From Thermocrispum municipale DSM 44069 (lineage in GTDB: Bacteria; Actinomycetota; Actinomycetes; Mycobacteriales; Pseudonocardiaceae), in the NCBI RefSeq assembly GCF_000427825.1, contig NZ_ATYT01000007.1, positions 124,001-188,000 on the forward strand: DNA of 64,000 bases, given 5' to 3'. The notes under the pieces are model-generated. The model did not search any database. It saw only the letters and a program-made list of their open reading frames with translations, and was not told the origin of the DNA. The position numbers and the translations under genes are program-made. Shown here in pieces: positions 17,068-25,328 of the stretch; the first letter of the stretch is position 1, and each line of letters opens with the position of its first letter.

Positions 17068-18711
17068 CTACACCGGATTCGCAACAGCCCGCAAACGCTG
17101 CGTGCCTGCCCGAGTGGCCAGCGAGTGCGCGTGCCGGGCCGGACTGTCCGGATCTTCCCGATCCGCCACGTAGTACCAGTCACACTGGGTGCGCTCCGCG
17201 GTCACGTCCAGCACGGCGTAGCCATGCGAATCCATCTCGGCGTACTTCAGGTGGCGGTTGAGCGTGCGAGCTGCGGTTTCCACCGGCAGCGACGCGGTGC
17301 GCGGCGGTACTCCGGCGATGTCGTCCAGATTGTCCGAGGTCACCGAGGTGACCACGAATTCCGTGGCCACGGTCGGCGACAGCGGATACAAGCCCGCATC
17401 GACCGGGATCTCCGCACCGAACGACATGTGGATGTCGCCGGTGAGGAACACCGTGTCGCGGACGCCCTCGGAGCGCAGCTGGTTGACGATCTGCCGCCGC
17501 TCGTACTGGTAGCCGTCCCACTGGTCGAAGTTGATCGGCAGGCCGTCCTCGGGCAGCAGCCCGACCAGGTCGGCCAGCGGCTTGCCGAGGATGCGCGGGA
17601 CCGGCGGGATCGCCAGCGGGGCGAACATCACCGACGTGCCCACCAGCTTCCACTGCGCCTCGCTGCGCAACGCCCGCTGCAGGAAGGCCAGTTGCTCGCT
17701 GCCCGCCATGACCTGGTCCGGATCGTCGGCACGCCCCAGCTGGTCGTAGCCCAGTTGTTCGGCCCGGTAGCTGCGCAGGTCCAGCATGATCAGCTCGGCG
17801 AGCGAGCCGAACCGCAAGCTCCGGTAGATCACTCCGCCCGGCCCGAGCCGGATCGGCATCCACTCGCGGTAGGCCTGCTTGGCGGCCGCTCGCCGCTCGG
17901 CCCACGTGCCTTCTTCGCCTTCGGTGTGGTTGCCGGCACCGCCCGACCATGTGTCGTTGGCCGTCTCGTGGTCGTCCCACGTGACGATCCACGGGCAGTC
18001 GGCGTGCAGAGCCTGCAGGCTCGGATCCGTTTTGTACTGCGCATGCCGCCGCCGGTAGTCGGACAACGTGACCATCTCGTGCGGCGGGTCGTGCGGGCGG
18101 AACGTGCCGTACTCGTTCGGCCCGTACTCGTAGAGGTAGTCGCCCAGGTGCAGCATCGCGTCGAGGTCGCCGCGTTCGGCCAGCCTGCGGTACGGGGCGA
18201 AGTGTCCGGCCTGCCAGTTCGCGCAGGACGCCATGCCGAACCGCAGCCGCTGCGGTTGCTCGCCTGCGGCCGGGGCGGTCCGCGTTCTCCCGGTCCGCGA
18301 GAAGCTGCCCTGGTAGCCGAAGTGGTAGAAGTAGTCGGTGGCGGGTGTCAGGCCTGCGGCATCGATCTTGACCGTGTGGTCCCGCTCCGGGCCGGTGACG
18401 AACTCACCCCTGCCGACCACGCGGGTGAAGTCCGGGTCGGTGGCGATCTGCCAGGTCACCGTGACCCGTGGTCCGCGACCCGAGCCGGGAGTCGCGTCGT
18501 CGGTCGGCGTCACCCGGGTCCAGAGGATGACGCGGTCCGGGAGGGGATCACCGGAGGCCACACCGTGGCGGAAGGCGTCCGATTCCGCTCGCGCGGAAGG
18601 AAGACTCAGCGCGGGCAACACCAGAGCGGCCGCACCGCCTGCTCGGATGACCGAGCGCCTGCGCACGAGGTGGGACTGGGAATCGCTGGCAGTATGCGTT
18701 GTCTCGGGCAC
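17068..18711 (-). CDS. phoD: PhoD-type alkaline phosphatase/phosphodiesterase, Tat-exported
   Basis: A 547-residue PhoD family protein. The N-terminus has a twin-arginine signal (RRRSVIRAGGAAALVLPALSLPSARA in parts: RRRSVIRAGG, then ending SARA). The mature enzyme begins FRHGVASGDPLPDRVILWTRVTP. Metal-binding blocks are LHLGDYLYEYG, VTWDDHETANDTW and FLTGDIHMSFGAEI. It should hydrolyse phosphodiesters or phosphomonoesters outside the membrane for phosphate scavenging. The start GTG 18711 has a weak ribosome site. It ends 19 bases upstream of the FAD/Fe-S oxidase on the same strand. Confidence 0.92.
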   Translation of the reverse strand: MPETTHTASDSQSHLVRRRSVIRAGGAAALVLPALSLPSARAESDAFRHGVASGDPLPDRVILWTRVTPTDDATPGSGRGPRVTVTWQIATDPDFTRVVGRGEFVTGPERDHTVKIDAAGLTPATDYFYHFGYQGSFSRTGRTRTAPAAGEQPQRLRFGMASCANWQAGHFAPYRRLAERGDLDAMLHLGDYLYEYGPNEYGTFRPHDPPHEMVTLSDYRRRHAQYKTDPSLQALHADCPWIVTWDDHETANDTWSGGAGNHTEGEEGTWAERRAAAKQAYREWMPIRLGPGGVIYRSLRFGSLAELIMLDLRSYRAEQLGYDQLGRADDPDQVMAGSEQLAFLQRALRSEAQWKLVGTSVMFAPLAIPPVPRILGKPLADLVGLLPEDGLPINFDQWDGYQYERRQIVNQLRSEGVRDTVFLTGDIHMSFGAEIPVDAGLYPLSPTVATEFVVTSVTSDNLDDIAGVPPRTASLPVETAARTLNRHLKYAEMDSHGYAVLDVTAERTQCDWYYVADREDPDSPARHAHSLATRAGTQRLRAVANPV

Positions 18712-18818
18712 GGCTCATTCAACTGCGAGCTCGGCGATCGGGTACGCCGGTTCGGGCAAGATCACCGAAAAGTCGGCCGAAAGTCTGCATAGTTGGGCCC
18801 GCCCCGGCGGGGAAAATC

Positions 18819-18904
18819 CGGATACGCGTGTATCCGAAACGCTCGCGGATTTGTCACGATTGATAAGTCAAAGGGTGAAACAGGTCACTACCAGCCCCTA
18901 GTCT
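18819..18904 (+). promoter_or_regulatory. Operator-like palindrome and promoter for the acyl-CoA synthetase
   Basis: CGGATACGCGTGTATCCG (18819-18836) is a perfect-armed inverted repeat with a 4-base centre. Further on, TAGTCT (18899-18904) fits a TANNNT -10 box with GTGAAA about 18 bases upstream. Both lie in the divergent gap between phoD and the fatty-acyl-CoA synthetase; a TetR-type fatty-acid regulator would be a reasonable binder. Confidence 0.5.
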
Positions 18905-18957
18905 GCAGGGGCCGGTGGGAGCCGGCGTTCGCATCCTCCGAGCTGGGAAGGCCAACG

Positions 18958-20793
18958 ATGACCAGAACTGGCGACATCACGCTGACACACCAGAGTGGCA
19001 AACAGGTGCGGACGCTGACGGAAGCGTTCCAGGAAACCGCTCGGCTGCGGCCATCGGCGGTGGCGTTGCGGACGCCGGGAGACAAGGTCGCGATCACGTG
19101 GCGGGAGTACGCCGAGCAGGTGCGCAAACTGGCCGCAGGCTTCGCCGCCCTGGGCGTGGGGCGCGGTGACACCGTCGGCGTGCTGCTGACCAACCGGCCG
19201 GAGTTTCATCTGGTCGACACGGCTGCGTTGCACCTGGGTGCGACGCCGTTCTCGATCTACATCACCTCGTCTCCGGAACAGATCAGCTACCTGTTCGGCA
19301 ATGCCGAGAACAAGGTGGTGGTCACCGAGCAGCGGTTCCTCAAGACCATCCAGTCCGCGCAGTCGGAGGTCGAGCACGTCGTGGTGGTCGACGGCGACTC
19401 CGGCGACGGCACGCTGACCCTGGACGACGTGATCGAGCGGGGCGCGGAGGACTTCGACTTCGAGGCCACATGGCAGGCCGTCAAGCCGTCCGACCTGGCC
19501 ACGTTGATCTACACGTCCGGCACCACCGGCCCGCCGAAGGGGGTGGAGATCACCCACGCGAACCTGATGGCCGAGGCGGAGTCGATCGTCCACCTGACCA
19601 AGGTGGGCCCGGACGACCGGATCACGTCGTATCTGCCGCACGCCCACATCGCGGACCGGATGACCGCGCACTACTCGAACCTGCTGATGGGCGTGCAGGT
19701 CACCACGGTCGACGATCCGCGGGCGATCGCGCAGGCGCTGCCGGACACCCGGCCGACGGTGTGGCTGGGCGTGCCGCGGGTGTGGCAGAAGCTCAAGGCG
19801 GGGGTGGAGGCCAAGCTGGCCGCCGAGGAAAGCCCGATCAAGAAGAAGCTGGCCGCATGGGCACTGGACGTCGGCATGAAGACCGCCAAGCTCAAGCTCG
19901 ACGGCAAGAGCGTGCCATTGCCGCTGCAGGCCCAGCACCAGCTGGCGGACAAGCTGGTGCTCAGCAAGGTGCGGTCCGCTCTGGGCTTCGATCAGCTCCG
20001 GCACGGCATCAGCAGTGCGGCCGCCATCCCGGAGGAGACGCTGTACTTCTTCTGGGGCCTGGGCATCCCCGTCTACGAAGTGTGGGGCATGTCGGAGAAC
20101 TGCGGCGGCGCCACCTCCAACGTCGCGGGCGCCAACCGCGTCGGCACGGTGGGCAAGCCGATGTACGGCATCGAGGTCTCGCTGGCCGAGGACAACGAGC
20201 TGCTCATCCGCGGCGCGGTGGTGATGCGCGGCTACCGCAAACAGCCGGACAAGACCGCCGAGGCGATCGACTCCGACGGCTGGCTGCACACCGGTGACAT
20301 CGGCTCCATCGACGAGGACGGCTACGTGCGCATCGTCGACCGCAAGAAGGAGCTGATCATCAACGAGGCCGGCAAGAACATGTCGCCGACCAACATCGAG
20401 AACGCGATGAAGGCCGCCTCGCCGCTGATCGGTCAGGTGGTGGCGATCGGCGACAATCGGCCGTACATCACCGCGCTGGTGGTGCTCGACCCCGAAGCCG
20501 TGCAGGCGAAGAAGGACGATTTCGGACTCACCGAGCTCGCGCCGTCCGCGGTGGTGGAGAACGAGAAGGTGCGCGCGGCGGTGACCGCGGCCATTCGGGA
20601 AGGCAACAAGAAGCTGTCCCGGGTCGAGCAGATCAAGCGGTTCACGATCGTGCCGCAATTCTGGGAGCCCGGCGGGGACGAAATCACGCCTACCATGAAA
20701 CTGAAGCGCAAGCCGATCGCGGAGAAATACGCGGCAGACATCGAGGCCCTGTACTCGACGCCGGCCGGCCCCGCGGTGATCGATCTCGGCTGA
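18958..20793 (+). CDS. Long-chain fatty-acid--CoA ligase (FadD15-like)
   Basis: A 611-residue AMP-forming acyl-CoA synthetase. The ATP/AMP motif is [21 protein letters not shown] near residue 185, the acyl-binding linker is [27 protein letters not shown] (in parts), and [13 protein letters not shown] carries the C-terminal hinge region. It activates long-chain fatty acids and could act on products of the AlkB pathway. ATG 18958 has GGGAAGG seven bases upstream; 55 extra in-frame residues upstream have no family similarity. A strong hairpin follows the gene. Confidence 0.92.
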   Translation: MTRTGDITLTHQSGKQVRTLTEAFQETARLRPSAVALRTPGDKVAITWREYAEQVRKLAAGFAALGVGRGDTVGVLLTNRPEFHLVDTAALHLGATPFSIYITSSPEQISYLFGNAENKVVVTEQRFLKTIQSAQSEVEHVVVVDGDSGDGTLTLDDVIERGAEDFDFEATWQAVKPSDLATLIYTSGTTGPPKGVEITHANLMAEAESIVHLTKVGPDDRITSYLPHAHIADRMTAHYSNLLMGVQVTTVDDPRAIAQALPDTRPTVWLGVPRVWQKLKAGVEAKLAAEESPIKKKLAAWALDVGMKTAKLKLDGKSVPLPLQAQHQLADKLVLSKVRSALGFDQLRHGISSAAAIPEETLYFFWGLGIPVYEVWGMSENCGGATSNVAGANRVGTVGKPMYGIEVSLAEDNELLIRGAVVMRGYRKQPDKTAEAIDSDGWLHTGDIGSIDEDGYVRIVDRKKELIINEAGKNMSPTNIENAMKAASPLIGQVVAIGDNRPYITALVVLDPEAVQAKKDDFGLTELAPSAVVENEKVRAAVTAAIREGNKKLSRVEQIKRFTIVPQFWEPGGDEITPTMKLKRKPIAEKYAADIEALYSTPAGPAVIDLG

Positions 20794-20801
20794 CGTCGAG
20801 T

Positions 20802-20837
20802 GGGAGGGCTCCGCGCGGGTCGAGCCGGAGCCCTCCC
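20802..20837 (+). terminator. Hairpin after the acyl-CoA synthetase
   Basis: GGGAGGGCTCCG and CGGAGCCCTCCC pair perfectly over 12 bp around a 12-base loop, nine bases after the stop. No T-run follows. Confidence 0.7.
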
Positions 20838-20875
20838 GCTCGCGCGTCCGCCACGGCCCAGCGGGAGGATGTCGC

Positions 20876-21514
20876 ATGATCCGGGTGTTTCTGGTCGACG
20901 ACCACGAGGTGGTCCGCCGCGGGGTGGCGGACATGCTGGAGTCGGACGCGGAGCTGACCGTCGTCGGCGAAGCGGCCACGGCCGCGCAAGCGCTGGCCCG
21001 GATTCCCGCGCTCAAACCGGACGTGGCGGTGCTGGACGTCCGGCTCCCCGACGGCAACGGCGTGGAGTTGTGCCGGGAACTGCGCTCGTCGATGCCGGAA
21101 CTGCACTGCTTGATGCTGACGTCCTACACCGACGAGCAGGCCATGCTGGACGCCATCATGGCGGGCGCGAGCGGCTACGTGATCAAGGACATCAAGGGCA
21201 TGGACCTGGTCCGTGCGGTGCGCGACGTGGCCGGCGGTCGCTCGTTGCTGGACAACCGCGCGGCCAGCGCGTTGATCACCAAACTGCGTTCGGACACCAA
21301 GCCGGAGGGCCCGCTGGCCTCGCTCACCGAGCGTGAACGAACATTACTCGAGCTGATCGGGGAAGGATTAACCAACCGCCAGATCTCCGAGCGGATGTTC
21401 TTGGCGGAGAAGACGGTGAAGAACTACGTCTCCCGGCTGCTCACCAAACTCGGAATGCAGCGCCGCACCCAGGTCGCGGTGCTCGCCGCGAAGCTGCGCA
21501 ACCAGGGCCGATGA
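20876..21514 (+). CDS. NarL/FixJ-family response regulator (DosR/DevR-like)
   Basis: A 212-residue response regulator. The receiver domain has DD at 8-9, the phospho-acceptor Asp54 in [11 protein letters not shown] and the K of GYVIKDIKG. The C-terminal LuxR-type helix-turn-helix includes [22 protein letters not shown] and [23 protein letters not shown] (quoted in overlapping parts under 20). The overall layout and [15 protein letters not shown] wording resemble mycobacterial DosR. No histidine kinase gene is adjacent, so its sensor must be elsewhere. A rho-independent terminator follows. Confidence 0.92.
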   Translation: MIRVFLVDDHEVVRRGVADMLESDAELTVVGEAATAAQALARIPALKPDVAVLDVRLPDGNGVELCRELRSSMPELHCLMLTSYTDEQAMLDAIMAGASGYVIKDIKGMDLVRAVRDVAGGRSLLDNRAASALITKLRSDTKPEGPLASLTERERTLLELIGEGLTNRQISERMFLAEKTVKNYVSRLLTKLGMQRRTQVAVLAAKLRNQGR

Positions 21515-21523
21515 GCGGCCATG

Positions 21524-21548
21524 GTCCCCGCGTGGTTGGGGACTTTTT
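21524..21548 (+). terminator. Rho-independent terminator
   Basis: GTCCCC (21524-21529) and GGGGAC (21538-21543) pair around an 8-base loop and are followed by TTTTT. It lies between the response regulator and the ANTAR gene. Confidence 0.8.
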
Positions 21549-21601
21549 GCCCTTTCAGTGACTTGGCGCCGCTGAGAACATCGTTCTCGAGGAGGTCGGG
21601 A

Positions 21602-21877
21602 ATGCCTACTACCAGCGAAGCCGAGCTTCTGAAGACGGTCCAGCATTACAAGACGCTGAGTGAGCAGTTGCAGCACGCGTTGGAGAGCCGGATCGCCATC
21701 GAACAAGCCAAGGGGATTCTTTCCGAGCGTTACCGCATCGGTGTCGACGAGGCGTTCCAGTTGCTTCGCTCGTACTGCCGCTCGCACAACCTCAAGATCG
21801 CCGATGCCGCGCGGGCGTTGACCGTCCGTCCTGACACATCGGCAGCGGCGACACCAGCTGGTCACGCAGTAGCCTGA
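21602..21877 (+). CDS. Stand-alone ANTAR-domain RNA-binding protein
   Basis: A 91-residue protein consisting of a short N-terminal helix and one ANTAR domain (RIAIEQAKGILSERYRIGVDEAFQLLRSYCRSHN in parts: IAIEQAKGIL, DEAFQLLRSYCRSHN). ANTAR domains bind paired RNA hairpins and prevent transcription termination. No receiver, GAF or PAS sensor is attached, unlike most members. GGAGG before ATG 21602 gives a good start. It follows the response regulator after a terminator and is itself followed by a strong hairpin. The target RNA is unknown. Confidence 0.88.
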   Translation: MPTTSEAELLKTVQHYKTLSEQLQHALESRIAIEQAKGILSERYRIGVDEAFQLLRSYCRSHNLKIADAARALTVRPDTSAAATPAGHAVA

Positions 21878-21891
21878 TCGCGTACCACCAG

Positions 21892-21917
21892 CTGGCCCGG
21901 CACCTGTGCCGGGCCAG
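21892..21917. terminator. Bidirectional-type hairpin between ANTAR and CDF genes
   Basis: CTGGCCCGGCAC and GTGCCGGGCCAG pair perfectly over 12 bp with a 2-base loop. The flanking genes are convergent, so it can serve both. Confidence 0.8.
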
Positions 21918-21949
21918 TGTCATGACTGGGGGTTGTCACCTGGGGGTCT

Positions 21950-22861
21950 TCACCACGTGATCTCGGCGCATCGCGCCGCGGCGCTGCGCGGCTCCACCTG
22001 CATCGTGGCGTGCTCGATGTGGAAGTCCTCGGCCAGCACGTGCTGCGCCTGCGCCAGGACGTCGGCGCTGTCGGCGTCGTCGTCGATGGTCAGGTGAGCC
22101 GAGGCGACCTCCATTCCGGACGTGAGCGTCCAGATGTGCAGGTCGTGCACGTCGGCCACGCCGTCGATGCCTTCGAGCCTGCCTGCGACTTCCTGCACGT
22201 CGATCCGTTCCGGGGCGTGCTGGAACAGGATGCGCAGCGAGCGCTTCGCCAAGCCGACGGCTCGCGGCAGCACGAACAGCGCAAGTGCGACACCGATGAT
22301 CGGGTCCGCGTAGCGCCAGCCGGTGAGCAGGATGACGGCCCCGCTGATCAGCACGCCCACCGAGCCGACGAGGTCGGCGAGCACCTCGAGGTACGCGCCG
22401 CGCACGCTGAGGCTTTCCTGCGCTCCGGAGCGGAGCAGGAGGAAGGCCACGACGTTGGCCACCAGCCCGGCGACGGCGGTGAGCAGCACGGGCAGGCCCG
22501 GCACAGCAGGAGGTGCGCTGAACCTGCTGATCGCCTCGTACAGCACGTAGCCGGCGACGGCGAACAGCAGCGCGGCGTTGACCAGCGCGGACAGGACCTC
22601 ACCGCGGTACATGCCGAACGTGCGGGTCCACGAAGGCTTGGCGGTGCGCGCCAGGACGATGGCCACCAGCGCCATGCCGATGCCGAACACGTCGGTGAAC
22701 ATGTGCGCGGCGTCGGAGAGCACGGCAAGCGATCCGGTCAGCACACCGACGACCACTTCCAGCACCATGAACACCAGGCCGATACCGAACGCCGCCATCA
22801 GGCGCTTGAGGTAACGCCCCGACGCGTGCTCGGGCCGCGCCGGTCCGTGCTGGTGGGCCAC
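21950..22861 (-). CDS. Cation diffusion facilitator (CzcD/ZitB-type)
   Basis: A 303-residue CDF exporter with six membrane helices and a cytoplasmic C-terminal domain ending in a VHDLHIWTLTSGMEVASAHL region. The helix-2 metal ligands are His53 and Asp57 (SDAAHMFTD). In helix 5 the usual HxxxD is Glu159 and Asp163 (YLEVLAD), which could change metal preference. GTG 22861 follows GAGAGGGAGA; a much longer in-frame extension reads through the tRNA-Arg gene and is not credible. A palindromic operator lies within its promoter. Confidence 0.92.
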   Translation of the reverse strand: MAHQHGPARPEHASGRYLKRLMAAFGIGLVFMVLEVVVGVLTGSLAVLSDAAHMFTDVFGIGMALVAIVLARTAKPSWTRTFGMYRGEVLSALVNAALLFAVAGYVLYEAISRFSAPPAVPGLPVLLTAVAGLVANVVAFLLLRSGAQESLSVRGAYLEVLADLVGSVGVLISGAVILLTGWRYADPIIGVALALFVLPRAVGLAKRSLRILFQHAPERIDVQEVAGRLEGIDGVADVHDLHIWTLTSGMEVASAHLTIDDDADSADVLAQAQHVLAEDFHIEHATMQVEPRSAAARCAEITW

Positions 22862-22916
22862 TACATCTCCCTCTCCGCTTGCTGATGCGAGATATCCCGT
22901 CCTGACGGTCGCAGAC

Positions 22917-22949
22917 ACATTGTCACATGCGCATGTGTTCACACAATGT
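22917..22949 (-). promoter_or_regulatory. CDF promoter with palindromic operator in the spacer
   Basis: On the minus strand TTGTGT (22946-22941), 16 bases, GACAAT (22924-22919) form a promoter. The spacer is filled by the perfect palindrome CACATGCGCATGTG (22924-22937), itself flanked by ACATTGT and ACAATGT arms. The pattern fits an ArsR/SmtB-type metal repressor site. Confidence 0.6.
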
Positions 22950-23032
22950 TCGTGGCGTCGTGATGCCGACCGCGTGACAAGCCCGCCGAGGCCGTACGCT
23001 AGGCTTGCTTCCAGCACACCACACAGGTGATT

Positions 23033-23105
23033 GCCCTCGTAGCTCAGTGGATAGAGCACTGCCCTCCGGAGGCAGGTGTCGCAGGTTCGAATCCTGCCGA
23101 GGGCG
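23033..23105 (+). tRNA. tRNA-Arg (anticodon CCG)
   Basis: The acceptor arms GCCCTCG (23033-23039) and CGAGGGC (23098-23104) pair, the anticodon arm CTGCC-CTCCGGA-GGCAG gives anticodon CCG, and the T-arm has GCAGG-TTCGAAT-CCTGC. The discriminator is G and CCA is not encoded directly after it. It reads CGG arginine codons, which are common in this GC-rich DNA. Confidence 0.97.
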
Positions 23106-23116
23106 CCCCAGGAACT

Positions 23117-23141
23117 CGGCCCCGACCATCGGTCGGGGCCG
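23117..23141 (+). terminator. Hairpin after tRNA-Arg
   Basis: CGGCCCCGACC and GGTCGGGGCCG pair perfectly over 11 bp around ATC, 11 bases after the tRNA, followed by TTGTCGTTT. Confidence 0.8.
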
Positions 23142-23393
23142 TTGTCGTTTCTCCCGTCAGCACCCAGCCGTCTACGCCTATCTCCGTGCAATGCGCGTGC
23201 AGCTGATGAGCACCTTTCCGCCTACCGCGCTACTTGGTAGTTCCGCGCGCGGGATCAGCAGCGATTGCTTTGATCGCACGCACGTCGGCTTCTGCGCAGA
23301 CATCCGGCTTCAGCGACTCCACGATCGGCGGGGACGACCGCGGCCGTACAGCCGATCCGACCTCCGCCAGAGCAGTACGCCGGGCTCGTCGGG

Positions 23394-23498
23394 CTACCCC
23401 CGAACCCCTGCCACCCGGGCGAGCGCCAAGGCTTGGACCAGCACTTCGGTGTAGCGCTCGGCGCGCCATGCAGCTCGGGGTCGAGGTTCTTCGCCCAT
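23394..23498 (-). CDS. Possible 34-residue protein, translationally coupled
   Basis: ATG 23498 overlaps the stop of the preceding small membrane protein gene by one base (TGATG), and the frame stays open for 34 codons (MGEEPRPRAAW..., with a helix-like VLVQALALARVAG). No family is recognised and it may be chance. The rest of 23142-23393 shows nothing I can call. Confidence 0.2.
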   Translation of the reverse strand: MGEEPRPRAAWRAERYTEVLVQALALARVAGVRG

Positions 23499-23803
23499 CA
23501 CCTCCCCGTCCTGCACTGAGCGGCATAGGTCCCGAAGTCGGACGAGGCTTCTTGCATGTCCGGCAGGGCTTCCTCGAGCTCGGCCGTCGGCTCGTCGATG
23601 GTTCCTTTCCGGATTGCCGTACCGCCGAGCACGAGCGCTCGACTCTTGACATCGATGACGTCCTCAGCAGCGCTGATCGCCGCCAAGCACGCAGCCGGGG
23701 CGGAATTGCTCACGTTGCCGACCCCCGCACCGGCCAAGAAGGTGAGCACCGCGATGGCGACAGCCGCCGTCCTGCCGATCGTCTTCCGCTGCTGCTCAGT
23801 CAC
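23498..23803 (-). CDS. Small membrane-anchored or exported protein of unknown function
   Basis: A 101-residue protein with a hydrophobic segment at about residues 12-32 (TAAVAIAVLTFLAGAGVG) after a basic start, consistent with a signal anchor. The remainder is soluble, Ala/Glu-rich and probably helical, with two cysteines (PAACLAA and AAQCRTG). The GTG start at 23803 has AGGAGA nine bases upstream, which favours a real gene. I recognise no family. It stands alone between tRNA-Arg and an AraC regulator. Confidence 0.55.
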   Translation of the reverse strand: MTEQQRKTIGRTAAVAIAVLTFLAGAGVGNVSNSAPAACLAAISAAEDVIDVKSRALVLGGTAIRKGTIDEPTAELEEALPDMQEASSDFGTYAAQCRTGR

Positions 23804-24209
23804 CGCTGCATCTCCTTCGCGAGCTGCCCTGGGTCGGCGTAGCGCACTTGCTCGTTTGCCGGCTTCTCCGTAGTTCCTCGGTTACTGGTTTGCCGGTTGA
23901 TGGATTTCTGTTACGCAAACCGTGGCCGGCGGACTCGGTCGCCACGGCCCGCAGGGGTGCGCCTGGCTCTCCCGAAGGTGCGCGGACACCTCGACTCCGC
24001 ACACGCCCCTGGCGCCGACTCCTTCTGCCCATCGCAAGCGCCAACCGAGCCACCACCCTCCACCCCAGCCGAGCGCGCCCCGATGATCGCGACAAAACAG
24101 ACGCTATTGCGCCATGCAGAATCTTGTGGTTCGCATATACCGCATGACGGTAAATTTCCGCTACCCTTACCGCGACGTGGCGGGGAGGGGGCGAGCGGAG
24201 GTGACAGCC
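23804..24209. other. Intergenic stretch before the AraC gene
   Basis: No credible gene: frames here are short and have poor codon character. Near its right end are TACCG/CGGTA inverted arms (24138-24152) and GGTAA/TTACC arms (24149-24171) with a TACCCT -10-like box (24162-24167), so the promoter and operator of the AraC gene probably lie at 24130-24200. Confidence 0.5.
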
Positions 24210-25262
24210 GTGAGGACGCACACTCGTCTCGAAGCGGACGGCCTGCACTCGAGCGCGCAGGAACCTTTCCCCGACGGAGTCGAACCACTGCGGCGATTCG
24301 GCCGCCTGCACACGCGGGACGTCAACGAGGCGCAGAGCGTCGTCTCGGAAGTCTTCGAGCCGCACTCGCTGCGCCCGCTGGAATCCACGCCGTTGAACGC
24401 TCGCATGAACGCCGTCCAGACCGGCGACGTCACGATCGGCTACCTGACCTACGGCCTGCCGACCCGGATTCGGCTCCCCGCCAACGACCGCTGGTACCAC
24501 GTCAACGTGACGCTGCGCGGCGGAAGCCGGGTCAGCCGCAGCGATGGCGCCACTGCCGTCACCGCAGGCAGGCGGGGCGCCGCGATCCTGCTGCCGCATC
24601 GCGAGCAACGCATCCACTGGGACGCCGACACCGAGCAGCTGGCCATCCGAATACCTCGTGACCCGCTCGAGGACCACCTGGCCACGTTGCTCAACCGCAG
24701 CAGCCGTCGATCACTGGATCTCGACCTGGCGGTGGACCTGACCACGCCCGACGGGCAGAGCCTGCTGCGCGCCTTGGAGTACACCACGACCGAGTGGGAC
24801 ACCAACGGCGTGCTGACGCGCAGCGCGGCCGCTCGACGTCACCTCGAGCAACTGGTTCTCACGAGCCTGTTGATGGCAGCAGGTGGACCCCACCGGCAAC
24901 TGCTGGACGAACTCGGCCCCGGCCCCGCGGACTTCGTCGCCCGCACCAAGGAGTACATCCACGAACACGCGCGATCCCTGCCGACCCTGTCGGATCTGCT
25001 GCGGGTGGCGGGCGTGAGCGCACGAACGCTGCAGACTCGCTTCCGCGAAGAAGTCGGGGTCGGCCCGATCCAATACCTGCGCGAGGTGCGGTTGCGCCGG
25101 GTGCACGAGGCGCTGCGGCATCCCACGCCGGAAACGAACGTCACCGACGTCGCGATCGAGTGGGGCTTCTACCACCTGGGCCGGTTCGCCGACCAGTACC
25201 GACAGCGGTACGGGGAATCTCCGTCCGCCACGCTCCGACGCGCACGGGCCCGGATGGCGTGA
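24210..25262 (+). CDS. AraC-family transcriptional regulator
   Basis: About 350 residues. The first 200 match the AraC-binding-like domain (PLESTPLNARMNAVQTG, then GYLTYGLPTRIRLPA), as in regulators of P450 and aromatic oxidation genes. The C-terminal AraC double helix-turn-helix runs from ARTKEYIHEH through SARTLQTRFREEVGVGPIQYLR to RFADQYRQRYGESPSATLR (quoted in pieces). GCGGAGG suits GTG 24210; GTG 24201 is also possible. It is convergent with the aldehyde dehydrogenase/monooxygenase operon, its most likely target along with the gentisate genes. Confidence 0.88.
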   Translation: MRTHTRLEADGLHSSAQEPFPDGVEPLRRFGRLHTRDVNEAQSVVSEVFEPHSLRPLESTPLNARMNAVQTGDVTIGYLTYGLPTRIRLPANDRWYHVNVTLRGGSRVSRSDGATAVTAGRRGAAILLPHREQRIHWDADTEQLAIRIPRDPLEDHLATLLNRSSRRSLDLDLAVDLTTPDGQSLLRALEYTTTEWDTNGVLTRSAAARRHLEQLVLTSLLMAAGGPHRQLLDELGPGPADFVARTKEYIHEHARSLPTLSDLLRVAGVSARTLQTRFREEVGVGPIQYLREVRLRRVHEALRHPTPETNVTDVAIEWGFYHLGRFADQYRQRYGESPSATLRRARARMA

Positions 25263-25288
25263 CGCCACCCGGGCCCGGCGCGCGACGA

Positions 25289-25317
25289 GGCCGGCGCCCC
25301 GGGAAGGAACGCCGGCC
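25289..25317. terminator. Hairpin between convergent AraC and ALDH genes
   Basis: GGCCGGCG (25289-25296) and CGCCGGCC (25310-25317) pair perfectly around a 13-base loop. Confidence 0.55.
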
Positions 25318-25328
25318 CGCGCAACACA

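Noticed and set aside
13152-17261. Plus-strand open frame of 1369 codons opposite the alcohol dehydrogenase and the FAD/Fe-S oxidase
   Set aside because: It has no recognisable domain, is very rich in Arg/His/Gln/Asp, and covers two well-supported minus-strand genes; a GC-rich shadow frame.
22862-23191. N-terminal extension of the CDF exporter by about 110 residues
   Set aside because: The extended frame passes through tRNA-Arg and the promoter palindrome; the normal family start with a ribosome site is at 22861.
23033-24209. Integrative element anchored at tRNA-Arg
   Set aside because: No integrase, no direct repeat of the tRNA 3' end and no phage-like gene were found in the following kilobase.
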